In this document: positions 7,479 through 14,421 of the stretch, piece by piece
Numbering within the stretch: the first letter of the stretch is position 1
Layout of the letters: each line of letters begins with the position of its first letter
Source of the DNA: Rhodobacteraceae bacterium UBA6273
GTDB lineage: Bacteria > Pseudomonadota > Alphaproteobacteria > Rhodobacterales > Rhodobacteraceae
Direction: 5' to 3'
Length of the DNA: 14,421 nucleotides
Assembly (NCBI GenBank): GCA_002440625.1
Contig: DJUV01000153.1
Coordinates: 1 to 14,421, forward strand
Program-made: the position numbers and the translations under genes
The notes under the pieces: model-generated
What the model was told of the DNA's origin: nothing
What the model saw: only the letters and a program-made list of their open reading frames with translations
The model's database searches: none

Positions 7479-8546
7479 ATGTCCGAGCAAAGATCGAAAC
7501 TCCTGACCGAGATGAACGACCGTTCGCGCGAGGTTTTTCGCCGCGTCGTCGAAAGCTATCTCGTCTCCGGGGAGCCTGTGGGCTCGCGCACCCTGACGCG
7601 CTCCTTGAGCGAAAGGGTCTCTGCCGCGACCGTGCGCAACGTGATGCAGGATCTCGAATTCCTCGGCCTTCTCGACAGCCCGCATACCTCTGCCGGCCGC
7701 GTGCCGACCCAGCTTGGCCTTCGGATGTTCGTCGACGGGCTGATGGAGGTCGGGACGCTGACCGCCGAGGACCGCGAGGCGATCGACGCCACCACGGCGG
7801 GCGAGGCGGGGGTCGCCTCGCTTCTTGACCGGGTCGGCCATGCGCTTTCGGGCATCACCCATGGCGCGAGCCTCGTCCTCACGCCAAAGCGCGAAGCCCC
7901 GATCCGGCATATCGAATTTGTCAGCCTTGCGCCGGACCGGGCGCTCGTCGTCCTCGTCTTTGCCGACGGGCAGGTGGAGAACCGGGTGTTTTCGCCGCCC
8001 CTCGGCCATACACCATCGGCCATGCGCGAGGCCGGGAATTTCCTCAACGCCATGGCCGAGGGCCGGACGGTGTCGGAACTGCGCGGCCATCTCGTCGCGG
8101 AAATCACCCGGCGCCGGCAGGAACTTGACGTGGCCGCCCGCGACCTTGTCGAGCGCGGGCTGGCGGTCTGGGACGGCTCCGATGCCACGACCGAACGGCT
8201 GATCGTGCGGGGCAGGGCCAATCTTCTCGATCAGGGCGATCAGGTCGATCTCGACCGGATTCGCGTGCTCTTCGACGATCTTGAGCGCAAGCGCGACATC
8301 GCCGAATTCCTCGAACTGACCGAAACCGGCGAAGGCGTGCGCATTTTCATCGGCTCGGAGAACAAACTTTTTTCACTTTCGGGTTCCTCTCTGGTGGTCT
8401 CTCCCTATATGAACGCTGACCGTAAGATCATCGGCGCCGTCGGCGTCATCGGTCCGACGCGGCTGAATTACGGGCGCATCGTGCCCATCGTTGATTACAC
8501 GGCGCAGCTTGTCGGGCGCCTGCTGTCCGGAGAGCGCAAGGGATAG
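7479..8546 (+). CDS. hrcA: Heat-inducible transcription repressor HrcA
   Basis: HrcA represses groESL and other chaperone genes by binding CIRCE elements, and its own folding depends on GroEL. From ATG 7479 it has 355 residues. The N-terminal winged helix-turn-helix covers about 5-75: DRSREVFRRVVESYL, GEPVGSRTL (31-39), SAATVRNVMQDLEFLGLL (48-65) and the wing HTSAGRVPT (69-77), followed by the GAF-like core and C-terminal segment with IGSENK and VIGPTRLNYGRIVPIVDYTA. The frame stays open upstream as far as 6888, but that part is antisense to rph and lacks homology. A second in-frame ATG at 7512 (MNDRSREVF) is a possible alternative start; no well-spaced Shine-Dalgarno is seen for 7479 (AAAGGG lies 16 nt away). 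grpE follows after 3 bp. Confidence 0.95.
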   Translation: MSEQRSKLLTEMNDRSREVFRRVVESYLVSGEPVGSRTLTRSLSERVSAATVRNVMQDLEFLGLLDSPHTSAGRVPTQLGLRMFVDGLMEVGTLTAEDREAIDATTAGEAGVASLLDRVGHALSGITHGASLVLTPKREAPIRHIEFVSLAPDRALVVLVFADGQVENRVFSPPLGHTPSAMREAGNFLNAMAEGRTVSELRGHLVAEITRRRQELDVAARDLVERGLAVWDGSDATTERLIVRGRANLLDQGDQVDLDRIRVLFDDLERKRDIAEFLELTETGEGVRIFIGSENKLFSLSGSSLVVSPYMNADRKIIGAVGVIGPTRLNYGRIVPIVDYTAQLVGRLLSGERKG

Positions 8547-8549
8547 ACC

Positions 8550-9098
8550 ATGAGTGAGATGAAGAAAGACGAACTTGCCGAAGACCAGGCGCTGATGGGT
8601 GACGAGATGTTCGAGACGGATGACGCCCAGGCCGAGATCGAAGCCCTGCGCGCCGAACGCGACGACATGCGCGACCGTTTCATGCGGGCGCTGGCCGATG
8701 CGGAAAACATCCGCAAGCGCGGCGAGCGTGACCGGCGCGAGGCGGAACAATACGGCGGCTCGAAGCTCGCCCGCGATCTCTTGCCGGTCTACGACAACCT
8801 CAAGCGCGCGCTCGACCATGCCACGGATGAGCAGAAAGAAGGCGCCAAGGCGCTTTTCGACGGTGTCGAGCTGACGATGAAGGAGCTGACCTCCGTTCTT
8901 GGCAAGCACGGTGTCCAGCAGGTGGTGCCCGCGATCGGCGACAGGTTCGATCCGCAGATGCATCAGGCGATGTTCGAGGCGCCGGTGCCGGGCACCAAGG
9001 CCGGCGACATCATCCAGGTGATGACCGACGGTTTCATGCTGCACGACCGGCTGCTCAGGCCCGCGCAGGTCGGCGTCAGCTCGATGCCGAAGTCCTGA
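8550..9098 (+). CDS. grpE: Nucleotide exchange factor GrpE (DnaK co-chaperone)
   Basis: GrpE is the dimeric nucleotide-exchange factor that releases ADP from DnaK and also senses heat. The 182-residue protein has an acidic N-terminal tail, a long charged coiled-coil helix at about 25-65 (AQAEIEALRAERDDMRDRFM), the ENIRKRGERDRREAEQYG segment, LLPVYDNLKRAL in the four-helix bundle, and the C-terminal beta wing with GDRFDPQMHQAM and VMTDGFMLHDRLLRPAQVGV, the clearest family signature. Start ATG 8550 follows AAGGG (8538-8542) at a spacing of 7 nt within the end of hrcA. The hrcA-grpE pair with a 3-bp gap implies co-expression; dnaK and dnaJ are not in this window. A hairpin with no T-run follows the gene. 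Confidence 0.97.
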   Translation: MSEMKKDELAEDQALMGDEMFETDDAQAEIEALRAERDDMRDRFMRALADAENIRKRGERDRREAEQYGGSKLARDLLPVYDNLKRALDHATDEQKEGAKALFDGVELTMKELTSVLGKHGVQQVVPAIGDRFDPQMHQAMFEAPVPGTKAGDIIQVMTDGFMLHDRLLRPAQVGVSSMPKS

Positions 9099-9105
9099 AC
9101 CGCGC

Positions 9106-9129
9106 GGGGGCGGAGGCGCAAAAGCCCCC
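9106..9129. terminator. Possible bidirectional hairpin between grpE and the cytochrome gene
   Basis: In the 42-bp gap between convergent genes, GGGGGC (9106-9111) can pair with GCCCCC (9124-9129) across a 12-nt loop; on the minus strand an alternative pairing leaves a short TTTTGC loop. No uridine tract follows on either strand, so it is a weak intrinsic-terminator candidate judged by position and GC-rich stem only. Confidence 0.35.
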
Positions 9130-9140
9130 CCACCGGCCTC

Positions 9141-9725
9141 TTACTTCTCCAGAAGCATCGAATCCTGCGGCCAGGCGTGGCAGGTGATGCAGGTCGTCTT
9201 GACCTCATGCGCCGCGTGGCAGGACATGCAGGTTGCCATGGCCGGGACCGACGTCAGCATCTGCATTTGGTCCAGTTCCGGAACCGCGCCGTGACATGTC
9301 GTGCAGTCGACCCCGGCATCGAGGTGGGTCCGGTGGCTCCATGTTACGCCGGGCAAGAGCCGATAAACCCGCTTCCACGGGATCTCCTCACCCCGCGCGT
9401 TGTAATCTGTCAGGGTCTGGATCGAGGGTTTGTCGACACCGGCTTGATCGTGGCAGGTCATGCAGATCCCGGTTTCCGGCAAGGTCATCTGCGCGCCGGG
9501 ATCCGGGTTCACATGGCAGGTTGAACAATCCACGCCAAGCGTTCCGACATGCCACTTGTGACTGTAGGGCAGCGGCTGGTCTGGCGCGGGCGGCGGCACC
9601 GGATTCAAGAGCACCTCCTTGAAGACCGTCTCGGGCGCCTCCTGCGCCGCGGGGGGCTGATCCAGCAGCAGCATCGCCGCGGCGGCAAGGGGCGCAAGCA
9701 GCGCAGCCACCATTGATTTTCGCAT
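9141..9725 (-). CDS. Exported pentaheme c-type cytochrome (cytochrome c3/c7-like, ActA-like spacing)
   Basis: This 194-residue protein carries five CxxCH heme c sites: C67-C70-H71, C88-C91-H92, C141-C144-H145, C166-C169-H170 and C179-C182-H183. Extra histidines at 56, 59, 131, 134 and 173 are candidate distal ligands (note YSHKWH and WSHRTH), which would give bis-His hemes. The N-terminus (MRKSMVAALLAPLAAAAMLLL) is a Sec signal or uncleaved anchor; no lipobox Cys is present. Heme order and the segment IPWKRVYRLLPGVTWSHRTH followed by CTTCHGAV resemble, from memory, the pentaheme subunit ActA of alternative complex III, but no other complex subunit is nearby. The gene starts 10 bp after the FAD oxidoreductase stop behind a GGGAGG ribosome site, so it is probably its electron acceptor in the periplasm. 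Substrate and redox partner beyond this are unknown. Confidence 0.88.
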   Translation of the reverse strand: MRKSMVAALLAPLAAAAMLLLDQPPAAQEAPETVFKEVLLNPVPPPAPDQPLPYSHKWHVGTLGVDCSTCHVNPDPGAQMTLPETGICMTCHDQAGVDKPSIQTLTDYNARGEEIPWKRVYRLLPGVTWSHRTHLDAGVDCTTCHGAVPELDQMQMLTSVPAMATCMSCHAAHEVKTTCITCHAWPQDSMLLEK

Positions 9726-9735
9726 GACGACCTCC

Positions 9736-11355
9736 CTAACCCTTTACGACTTCGGCCAGTGTCTTGCCTTCGTCCTCCAGAATGGCGATGGCGGCGTTGC
9801 GGCCGGGTTGGCCGGTCACCGATCCGCCCGGCGATGTGCAGGCGCCGGTCTGGTAAAGCCCCGGTATCGGCATCCGGTAGGGCGCGAAATTGCCCCAGCG
9901 CTTGTCGAGGTGATGCACGCTTCCGCGCCACATCGACGGGTTCATCCGCTCGATGTCGAGCGGGCTCATCAGCACTTCGGCCAGCACATTTTCGCGGCTG
10001 AGGTTCGCCGTATGCGCCAGGACGCGGTCAAGCATCTTGTCCGCGACCTCCTTCTTGATTTCATCCCAATGCGCGGGCCCCTCCTTCAGCGCATAGGGGA
10101 TACCGCCTTCGATCTTCAGAAGCGCTTGGCCGGCCGGTGCGCGCGAAGGATCGTAGCCGGCGGCATGGACGATCTGCAGCGGGTAGTCGTCGATGTTCAA
10201 AGTCCCGGTCGCGACATCCGCATTCAGCTGAAAGATGCTTTCGGGCCGCGCCATGATCGACGCCTCGGCGGCATTGACGGTGCCGCCCCTGGCAACGGAA
10301 TAAAGCGGCGGCGCGGACAGGGCGTAGTGGAAGGCGAACATGGCGGTTTCCGGCTGCCAGATATCGACGCTGTCGGTAAGCGCCTGACCCCAAAGCTCCT
10401 TCGGCGCCATCTCCATCAGGTGCTTGACATGGATCGTCGAAACCACGGCCTTCCGGGCGCGAAACCGGCTGCCATCCACGCATTCGACCCCGGTGCAACG
10501 GCCGTCTTCGATCATAAGCTGCACCACCGGCATGCTGGTAAGAACGGTGCCGCCATGCGCCTCGATGAAGCGGCCGAGCGAGACGCTCAGCATCCCCGAC
10601 CCGCCCTTGGGCATCGGCCGGCCGTTCATGTGGGTCAGCATCGACCAGGCTTGCGGCCCCGTGCCCGGATCGCTTGCCGGCACCCCGCCCCAGCGCCCGC
10701 CGGATATGTTTGCGGCCTGCATGTGCGGGCTTTCCCAGAGCTGCCGCGCCGCATCAAATCCCGACAGCACGCCGAGCCGGTCTAGGTAAATCCCCTCCCG
10801 CGAGGTTGCCCGGGCGTCGTCGGCAAGGCCCATCGCCGTCGCGCGCGTCGCCGCGAACTGGCGGAATGTTTCGGCATCCTTCTTCGAAACCTCCGCGATG
10901 GATGCGGAGGTTCGGTCAAGATCCTTCAGGTGAACCGTCAGCGATGCCCCGTCGAGGAACGGGAAATGCACCACGATTTCCGGGTCGAAGACCTCATAGC
11001 CAAAATCGCGGATGTTGATCTCGTTATCCGCATAAAGCGGGTTCCGGACCAGAACGTGGTGGGAGCTTGAACACCAGTCCTCGTGGAACCCCGGCAGAAG
11101 CATTTCCGAGGTTTTCGCCCCACCGCCAATCTGCGCGCGTCCCTCGAGGACCAGCACCGAATATCCCGCCTTGGCCAGGTAGGCGGCGGTGATGAGGCTG
11201 TTGTGGCCCGCGCCGGCAACGACGTAGTCGAAGCTTTCGCTTCGCGCGCCGCCGGCCGGCGGGCCTTGCCCGTCCTGGGCGGCGACTTGCGTCGCGCCGA
11301 TGGCGGCGATGGAGGCAATGGAAGCAGAGGCGATAAATTCGCGACGGGTCGGCAT
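9736..11355 (-). CDS. Tat-exported FAD-dependent oxidoreductase, phytoene-desaturase-like (PYROXD2/COG1233 type)
   Basis: The 539-residue flavoprotein belongs to the phytoene dehydrogenase-like amine-oxidase superfamily. A FAD-binding beta-alpha-beta fold begins at VVAGAGHNSLITAAYL (45-60), with VLVLEGRAQIGGGAKTSE (68-84) after it; the C-terminal FAD segment GLYQTGACTSPGGSVTGQPG runs from 499 to 518. The third Gly of GxGxxG is Ser53. Unlike most relatives, it has a twin-arginine signal peptide: TRREFI at 3-8, a weakly hydrophobic Ala/Ser/Ile stretch and a VAA cleavage site near residue 26, so the folded holoenzyme should be exported. The pentaheme cytochrome gene follows 10 bp downstream. I infer a periplasmic dehydrogenase passing electrons to hemes. 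The substrate is not recognisable, and carotenoid desaturation should not be assumed. The start is supported by the Tat motif, although the GGGGGAG ribosome site is close to the ATG. Confidence 0.87.
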   Translation of the reverse strand: MPTRREFIASASIASIAAIGATQVAAQDGQGPPAGGARSESFDYVVAGAGHNSLITAAYLAKAGYSVLVLEGRAQIGGGAKTSEMLLPGFHEDWCSSSHHVLVRNPLYADNEINIRDFGYEVFDPEIVVHFPFLDGASLTVHLKDLDRTSASIAEVSKKDAETFRQFAATRATAMGLADDARATSREGIYLDRLGVLSGFDAARQLWESPHMQAANISGGRWGGVPASDPGTGPQAWSMLTHMNGRPMPKGGSGMLSVSLGRFIEAHGGTVLTSMPVVQLMIEDGRCTGVECVDGSRFRARKAVVSTIHVKHLMEMAPKELWGQALTDSVDIWQPETAMFAFHYALSAPPLYSVARGGTVNAAEASIMARPESIFQLNADVATGTLNIDDYPLQIVHAAGYDPSRAPAGQALLKIEGGIPYALKEGPAHWDEIKKEVADKMLDRVLAHTANLSRENVLAEVLMSPLDIERMNPSMWRGSVHHLDKRWGNFAPYRMPIPGLYQTGACTSPGGSVTGQPGRNAAIAILEDEGKTLAEVVKG

Positions 11356-11444
11356 GGCTCCCCCGGTGACTGGTGTTGATTGAATGGAGTCGGCGCCAAG
11401 AATTGGGGCGCAGTATCGAAAGTCTGCCGCCGCGGTCGGCGCCC

Positions 11445-11450
11445 TGTCAA
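11445..11450 (-). promoter_or_regulatory. Perfect -35-like TTGACA upstream of the FAD oxidoreductase
   Basis: Read on the minus strand, this is an exact TTGACA, 90 bp upstream of the oxidoreductase start and within the 147-bp gap after mutS. At 17-18 bp spacing only weak -10 candidates (GCAGAC, CAGACT) occur; GATACT lies too far downstream. It supports a promoter separate from mutS but does not prove one. The rest of the gap (11356-11502) holds GC-rich short inverted repeats and no convincing terminator. Confidence 0.25.
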
Positions 11451-11502
11451 GACTGCTCGTTACGTAGCCGCAGGGAACTCCGCTCGGGTCCGGCGTCGAC
11501 CG

Positions 11503-14148
11503 TCAGTCGCCGGTGAGCGATTTCAGATCATAAAGCGCCGCCAGTGCTTCAAGCGGCGTCATCTCGTCGGGATGCAGGGCGCCCAGACGTTCCTCAAGCT
11601 TTGATGGTCCCTTGGGCGCTTTCGGTGGCGCGACCGGCGCGGCGCTGAAGAGGGGCAGGTCGTCGATCAGCGTGTGTTTCCTTGTGCCGCCCTCCCGCTC
11701 GCCCTTCTCCAGCGCCTCAAGCACCACTTTCGCCCGTTCGACCACGGCTTGCGGCAGTCCGGCAAGGCGGGCGACCTGCACGCCGTAGCTGCGATCAGCG
11801 GCGCCCTTCCTGACCTCATGCAGGAAGATCACCTCGGCTTCCCATTCCTTCACGGTGACGGTGGCGTTCTCGACCCCCGGGAGCTTGCCGGCCAGCGCTG
11901 TCATCTCGTGGTAATGGGTGGCGAAAAGCGCGCGGCAACGGTTCACGTCATGGAGGTGTTCCAGCGTCGCCCAGGCGATGGAGAGCCCGTCATAGGTCGC
12001 GGTGCCGCGCCCGATCTCATCGAGGATCACCAGCGCCCGGTCGTCGGCCTGATTGAGGATGGCGGCGGTTTCCACCATCTCGACCATGAAGGTCGACCGA
12101 CCGCGCGCAAGGTCGTCGGCCGCGCCGACGCGGCTGAACAACTGGCTGACAAGGCCGATATGGGCGGATCGGGCGGGAACATAGCTGCCCGCCTGCGCCA
12201 GAAGTGCGATCACCGCGTTCTGCCTGAGGAAGGTCGATTTGCCGGCCATGTTCGGCCCGGTCAGAAGCCAGATCGCCGGGGTATCGCCGGTGGTCAGCGC
12301 GCAGTCATTCTCGACGAAGCTTTCGCCGGTCCGCTTCAGGGCGCGTTCCACCACCGGGTGGCGGCCACCCTCGATGGTGAAGGCGCGGCTGTTGTCGACC
12401 TTGGGCTCAGACCAGTCGTCCGACCGCGCCAGATCGGCGAAAGCGGCGAAAAGGTCGATCTCCGCCAGAGCGCGGGCCGCGCCGGAGATCAGCGCGGCGG
12501 CATCCAGAACCATGGTCTTCAGGCCATCATAGAGCCGCTTTTCGATCTCGATGGCCCGGTTTCCGGCATTCAGGATCTTCGTCTCCATCTCCGACAGCGG
12601 CACGGTGGTGAAGCGCACCTGATTGGCGGTAGTCTGACGGTGGATGAAGGTTTCCGACAGGGGCGGCGACAGCATCCTTTCGGCATGGGTCGCGGTCGTC
12701 TCGATGAAATAGCCCAGCACGTTGTTGTGCTTGATCTTCAGGCTCTGCACCCCGGTATCGCGGATGTAATCGGCCTGCATCGCAGCAATGACGCTTCGGC
12801 CCTCGTCGCGAAGCTGGCGCGCATCGTCAAGATCGGCATCGAAACCGGGCGCGATGAACCCGCCGTCGCGGGTCAGAAGCGGCAGGTCATCGGCAAGCGC
12901 GCGGGCGAAAAGCGCGGCGAGGTCGTCAAACCCGGTCATGGCGCGGGCGGCAGCGGCGATCCTGTCCCCCGGCACGGAGGCAAGCGTGATGGCGAGCCTG
13001 CCCGCCTCCTCCAGCCCGTTGCGGATCGCGGCCAGATCGCGCGGGCCGCCCCGGTCAAGTGCCAGACGCGACAGCGCCCGGTCGATGTCGGGCGCCCGGC
13101 GCAGGGCGTCGCGAAGCGTGTCGGCAAGGCGCGGGTCTTCGGCAAAGGCGCGGACCGCATCAAGCCGCGCGCGGATCTCAGCGAGGTCGCGCGACGGGGC
13201 CGACAGCCGCCTGTCGAGAAGCCGCGCGCCCGCTGCCGTCACCGTCCGGTCGACAGCGGCGATGAGCGAGCCTTCGCGCCCGCCCGACAACGCCCGGGTA
13301 ATCTCAAGGTTGCGCCGCGTCGCCGCATCCATCTGGAGCGCGGTCCCCGTCGCCTCTTTCACCGGGGGCCTGAGAAGCGGCAGCCTGCCGCGCTGGGTGA
13401 GGTCGAGATAGGCGAGGATCGCGCCCAGCGCCGCGACATCGGCGCGCTCGAAACTGCCGAAGGCATCCGCCGTGGCAACGCCGAACTGATCGACCAGCCG
13501 CTTTTCCGCCCCGGCGCTGTCGAAGCTCGCCCGCGCCAGCGGCGTCAACGCCACACGCTGATCGGCGGCAATGACCTCGACGTCCGAAAACCGTGTCTCC
13601 GCCACCAGAATCTCGCTCGGGGCGAGGCGCGCCAGCTCTGGCCCGAGACGGATCAGCGGGCAGGTCATGACCCGGAATTCGCCCGTCGAGATATCGGCCC
13701 AGGCCAGCGCCGCCTCGTCCCGAACCTCGGCCCAGGCCGCAAGGAAATTGTGCCGTCGCGCCTCAAGCAGGGTTTCTTCGGTCAGCGTTCCGGGCGTCAC
13801 CAGCCGCACCACGTCCCGCGCCACCACGGATTTCGACCCGCGCTTCTTCGCATCTGCCGGGTCCTCCATCTGTTCGGCGATGGCGACGCGAAAGCCCTTG
13901 CGGATCAGCGTCAGCAGATAGCCCTCGGCGGCATGGACGGGGACGCCGCACATCGGGATATCCGCCCCGAGATGCTGGCCGCGCTTGGTCAGCGCGATGT
14001 CGAGCGCCGCCGCCGCCGCTTCGGCATCGGCAAAGAACATCTCGTAGAAATCGCCCATCCGGTAGAAAAGCAGCGCATCCGGGTAGCGCCCCTTGATCTC
14101 AAGATATTGCGCCATCATCGGCGTGACTGTGCCGTCGCTCGTATCCAC
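11503..14148 (-). CDS. mutS: DNA mismatch repair protein MutS
   Basis: MutS recognises base mismatches and small loops and, with ATP, recruits MutL. With the GTG start at 14148 it has 881 residues. The mismatch-reading F-x-E is F34-Y35-E36 in [11 protein letters not shown]. The connector, lever and clamp regions follow (including [12 protein letters not shown] and the [13 protein letters not shown] segment). The ATPase domain has Walker [11 protein letters not shown] at 630-639, GRSTFMVEM at 683-691, Walker [11 protein letters not shown] at 707-716 and ATHYHE at 743-748; a C-terminal helical dimerisation tail ends the protein. An in-frame ATG at 14190 adds 14 residues without a ribosome site; GTG 14148 has GGGGG five bases upstream and gives the short N-terminus usual before TPMMAQY. 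I prefer 14148, but the start is not certain. It is divergent from the malic enzyme gene. Confidence 0.96.
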   Translation of the reverse strand: MDTSDGTVTPMMAQYLEIKGRYPDALLFYRMGDFYEMFFADAEAAAAALDIALTKRGQHLGADIPMCGVPVHAAEGYLLTLIRKGFRVAIAEQMEDPADAKKRGSKSVVARDVVRLVTPGTLTEETLLEARRHNFLAAWAEVRDEAALAWADISTGEFRVMTCPLIRLGPELARLAPSEILVAETRFSDVEVIAADQRVALTPLARASFDSAGAEKRLVDQFGVATADAFGSFERADVAALGAILAYLDLTQRGRLPLLRPPVKEATGTALQMDAATRRNLEITRALSGGREGSLIAAVDRTVTAAGARLLDRRLSAPSRDLAEIRARLDAVRAFAEDPRLADTLRDALRRAPDIDRALSRLALDRGGPRDLAAIRNGLEEAGRLAITLASVPGDRIAAAARAMTGFDDLAALFARALADDLPLLTRDGGFIAPGFDADLDDARQLRDEGRSVIAAMQADYIRDTGVQSLKIKHNNVLGYFIETTATHAERMLSPPLSETFIHRQTTANQVRFTTVPLSEMETKILNAGNRAIEIEKRLYDGLKTMVLDAAALISGAARALAEIDLFAAFADLARSDDWSEPKVDNSRAFTIEGGRHPVVERALKRTGESFVENDCALTTGDTPAIWLLTGPNMAGKSTFLRQNAVIALLAQAGSYVPARSAHIGLVSQLFSRVGAADDLARGRSTFMVEMVETAAILNQADDRALVILDEIGRGTATYDGLSIAWATLEHLHDVNRCRALFATHYHEMTALAGKLPGVENATVTVKEWEAEVIFLHEVRKGAADRSYGVQVARLAGLPQAVVERAKVVLEALEKGEREGGTRKHTLIDDLPLFSAAPVAPPKAPKGPSKLEERLGALHPDEMTPLEALAALYDLKSLTGD

Positions 14149-14153
14149 GCTTT

Positions 14154-14158
14154 CCCCC
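14154..14158 (-). promoter_or_regulatory. Shine-Dalgarno candidate favouring the GTG start of mutS
   Basis: On the minus strand GGGGG followed by AAAGC leads to GTG at 14148. The competing ATG at 14190 is preceded by a pyrimidine-rich stretch with no Shine-Dalgarno match. Confidence 0.5.
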
Positions 14159-14237
14159 GGTTTGCCGGCGAAACCTACAGAAGCCCTCATGGCCGGGAAA
14201 GCCGAAATAATGGTGGCGCTAACGGCCTTCAGCGTCG

Positions 14238-14266
14238 TTGTCGGACCGGGCGGCGGGCGCTATGAC
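14238..14266 (+). promoter_or_regulatory. Candidate sigma-70 promoter of the malic enzyme gene
   Basis: TTGTCG (14238-14243) and TATGAC (14261-14266) each match four of six consensus bases and are separated by exactly 17 bp. Transcription would start near 14273, just before the AGGGAG ribosome site (14278-14283), giving a leader of about 20 nt. This is motif matching only. Confidence 0.38.
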
Positions 14267-14293
14267 GGCGGTAAGCAAGGGAGATCTCCAGAG

Positions 14294-14421
14294 ATGGCAC
14301 CGAAGAACCGCGTCACGCCGGAAGAGGCGCTGGCCTATCATCTCAATCCGACGCCGGGGAAATACGCCATCGTCGCCTCCAAGCCGATGGCGACGCAGCG
14401 CGACCTGTCGCTGGCCTATTC
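14294..14421 (+). CDS. maeB: NADP-dependent malic enzyme, N-terminal fragment (3' cut by window edge)
   Basis: Only 42 codons are visible. After a basic start (MAPKNRVTPEEAL) the segment HLNPTPGKYAI then SKPMATQRDLSLAY matches the N-terminus of the large bacterial malic enzymes (malic enzyme fused to a phosphotransacetylase-like domain), where KPMxTQRDLSLAYSPG is strongly conserved. The enzyme oxidatively decarboxylates malate to pyruvate, usually with NADP, in the cytoplasm. ATG 14294 is preceded by AGGGAG at a 10-nt spacing. The frame stays open upstream to an ATG at 14189, but that extension is Gly/Ala-rich and lacks a ribosome site. Cofactor specificity and the C-terminal domain cannot be seen here. 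The pairing of this gene divergently with mutS is, from memory, common in Rhodobacterales. Confidence 0.85.
   Translation, partial: MAPKNRVTPEEALAYHLNPTPGKYAIVASKPMATQRDLSLAY

Noticed and set aside
11674..14265. An 863-codon open frame on the plus strand opposite mutS
   Set aside because: It is antisense to an unambiguous mutS, and its translation is rich in Arg, Gly, His and Asp with no recognisable motif. Long antisense open frames are expected in GC-rich genes.
1..14421. Mobile elements, CRISPR arrays, tRNA or rRNA genes, prophage or defence genes
   Set aside because: Almost all sequence is occupied by identified genes. No regularly spaced repeats, transposase or integrase motifs, tRNA-like cloverleaf or att-like duplications were seen by eye.

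Overview
The window is a GC-rich, densely packed chromosomal segment. Gene content, gene order and protein signatures point to an alphaproteobacterium, most likely of the Rhodobacterales; this is inferred from family knowledge, not from a search. No mobile element, CRISPR array, rRNA or tRNA gene was seen. Most genes are housekeeping genes. The mnmG-rsmG-parA-parB block and a perfect parS site place the segment near the replication origin.

Layout, left to right. (1) 1-4155, plus strand: mnmG (5' end cut off by the window), rsmG, parA and parB, overlapping or nearly abutting, so probably one operon. A 16-bp perfect palindromic parS lies inside the rsmG reading frame. (2) 4152-7361, minus strand: a five-gene run transcribed rph, rdgB, a RidA-family gene, hemW and a ybaN-like DUF454 membrane protein, with 4-bp overlaps or a 3-bp gap at every junction. 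Its last stop codon overlaps the parB stop codon in convergent orientation. (3) 7362-9098: a 117-bp divergent promoter region, then hrcA and grpE on the plus strand (heat-shock repressor and DnaK nucleotide-exchange factor). (4) 9141-11355, minus strand: a two-gene cassette encoding a Tat-exported FAD oxidoreductase of the phytoene-desaturase-like family, followed 10 bp downstream by a secreted or anchored pentaheme c-type cytochrome. (5) 11503-14148, minus strand: mutS, divergent from (6) the first 42 codons of an NADP-type malic enzyme gene running off the right edge.

The first operon joins tRNA wobble modification (MnmG), 16S rRNA methylation (RsmG) and chromosome segregation (ParA/ParB acting on parS). 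The second joins tRNA 3' trimming (RNase PH), nucleotide-pool cleaning (RdgB), a Rid protein lacking the catalytic Arg, and a heme-binding radical-SAM protein (HemW). HrcA/GrpE serve protein folding and MutS serves mismatch repair.

The least ordinary part is the oxidoreductase/cytochrome cassette. An exported member of a usually cytoplasmic flavoprotein family sits beside a five-heme cytochrome, which suggests a periplasmic oxidation whose electrons go to hemes rather than to NAD(P). Its substrate cannot be read from the sequence.
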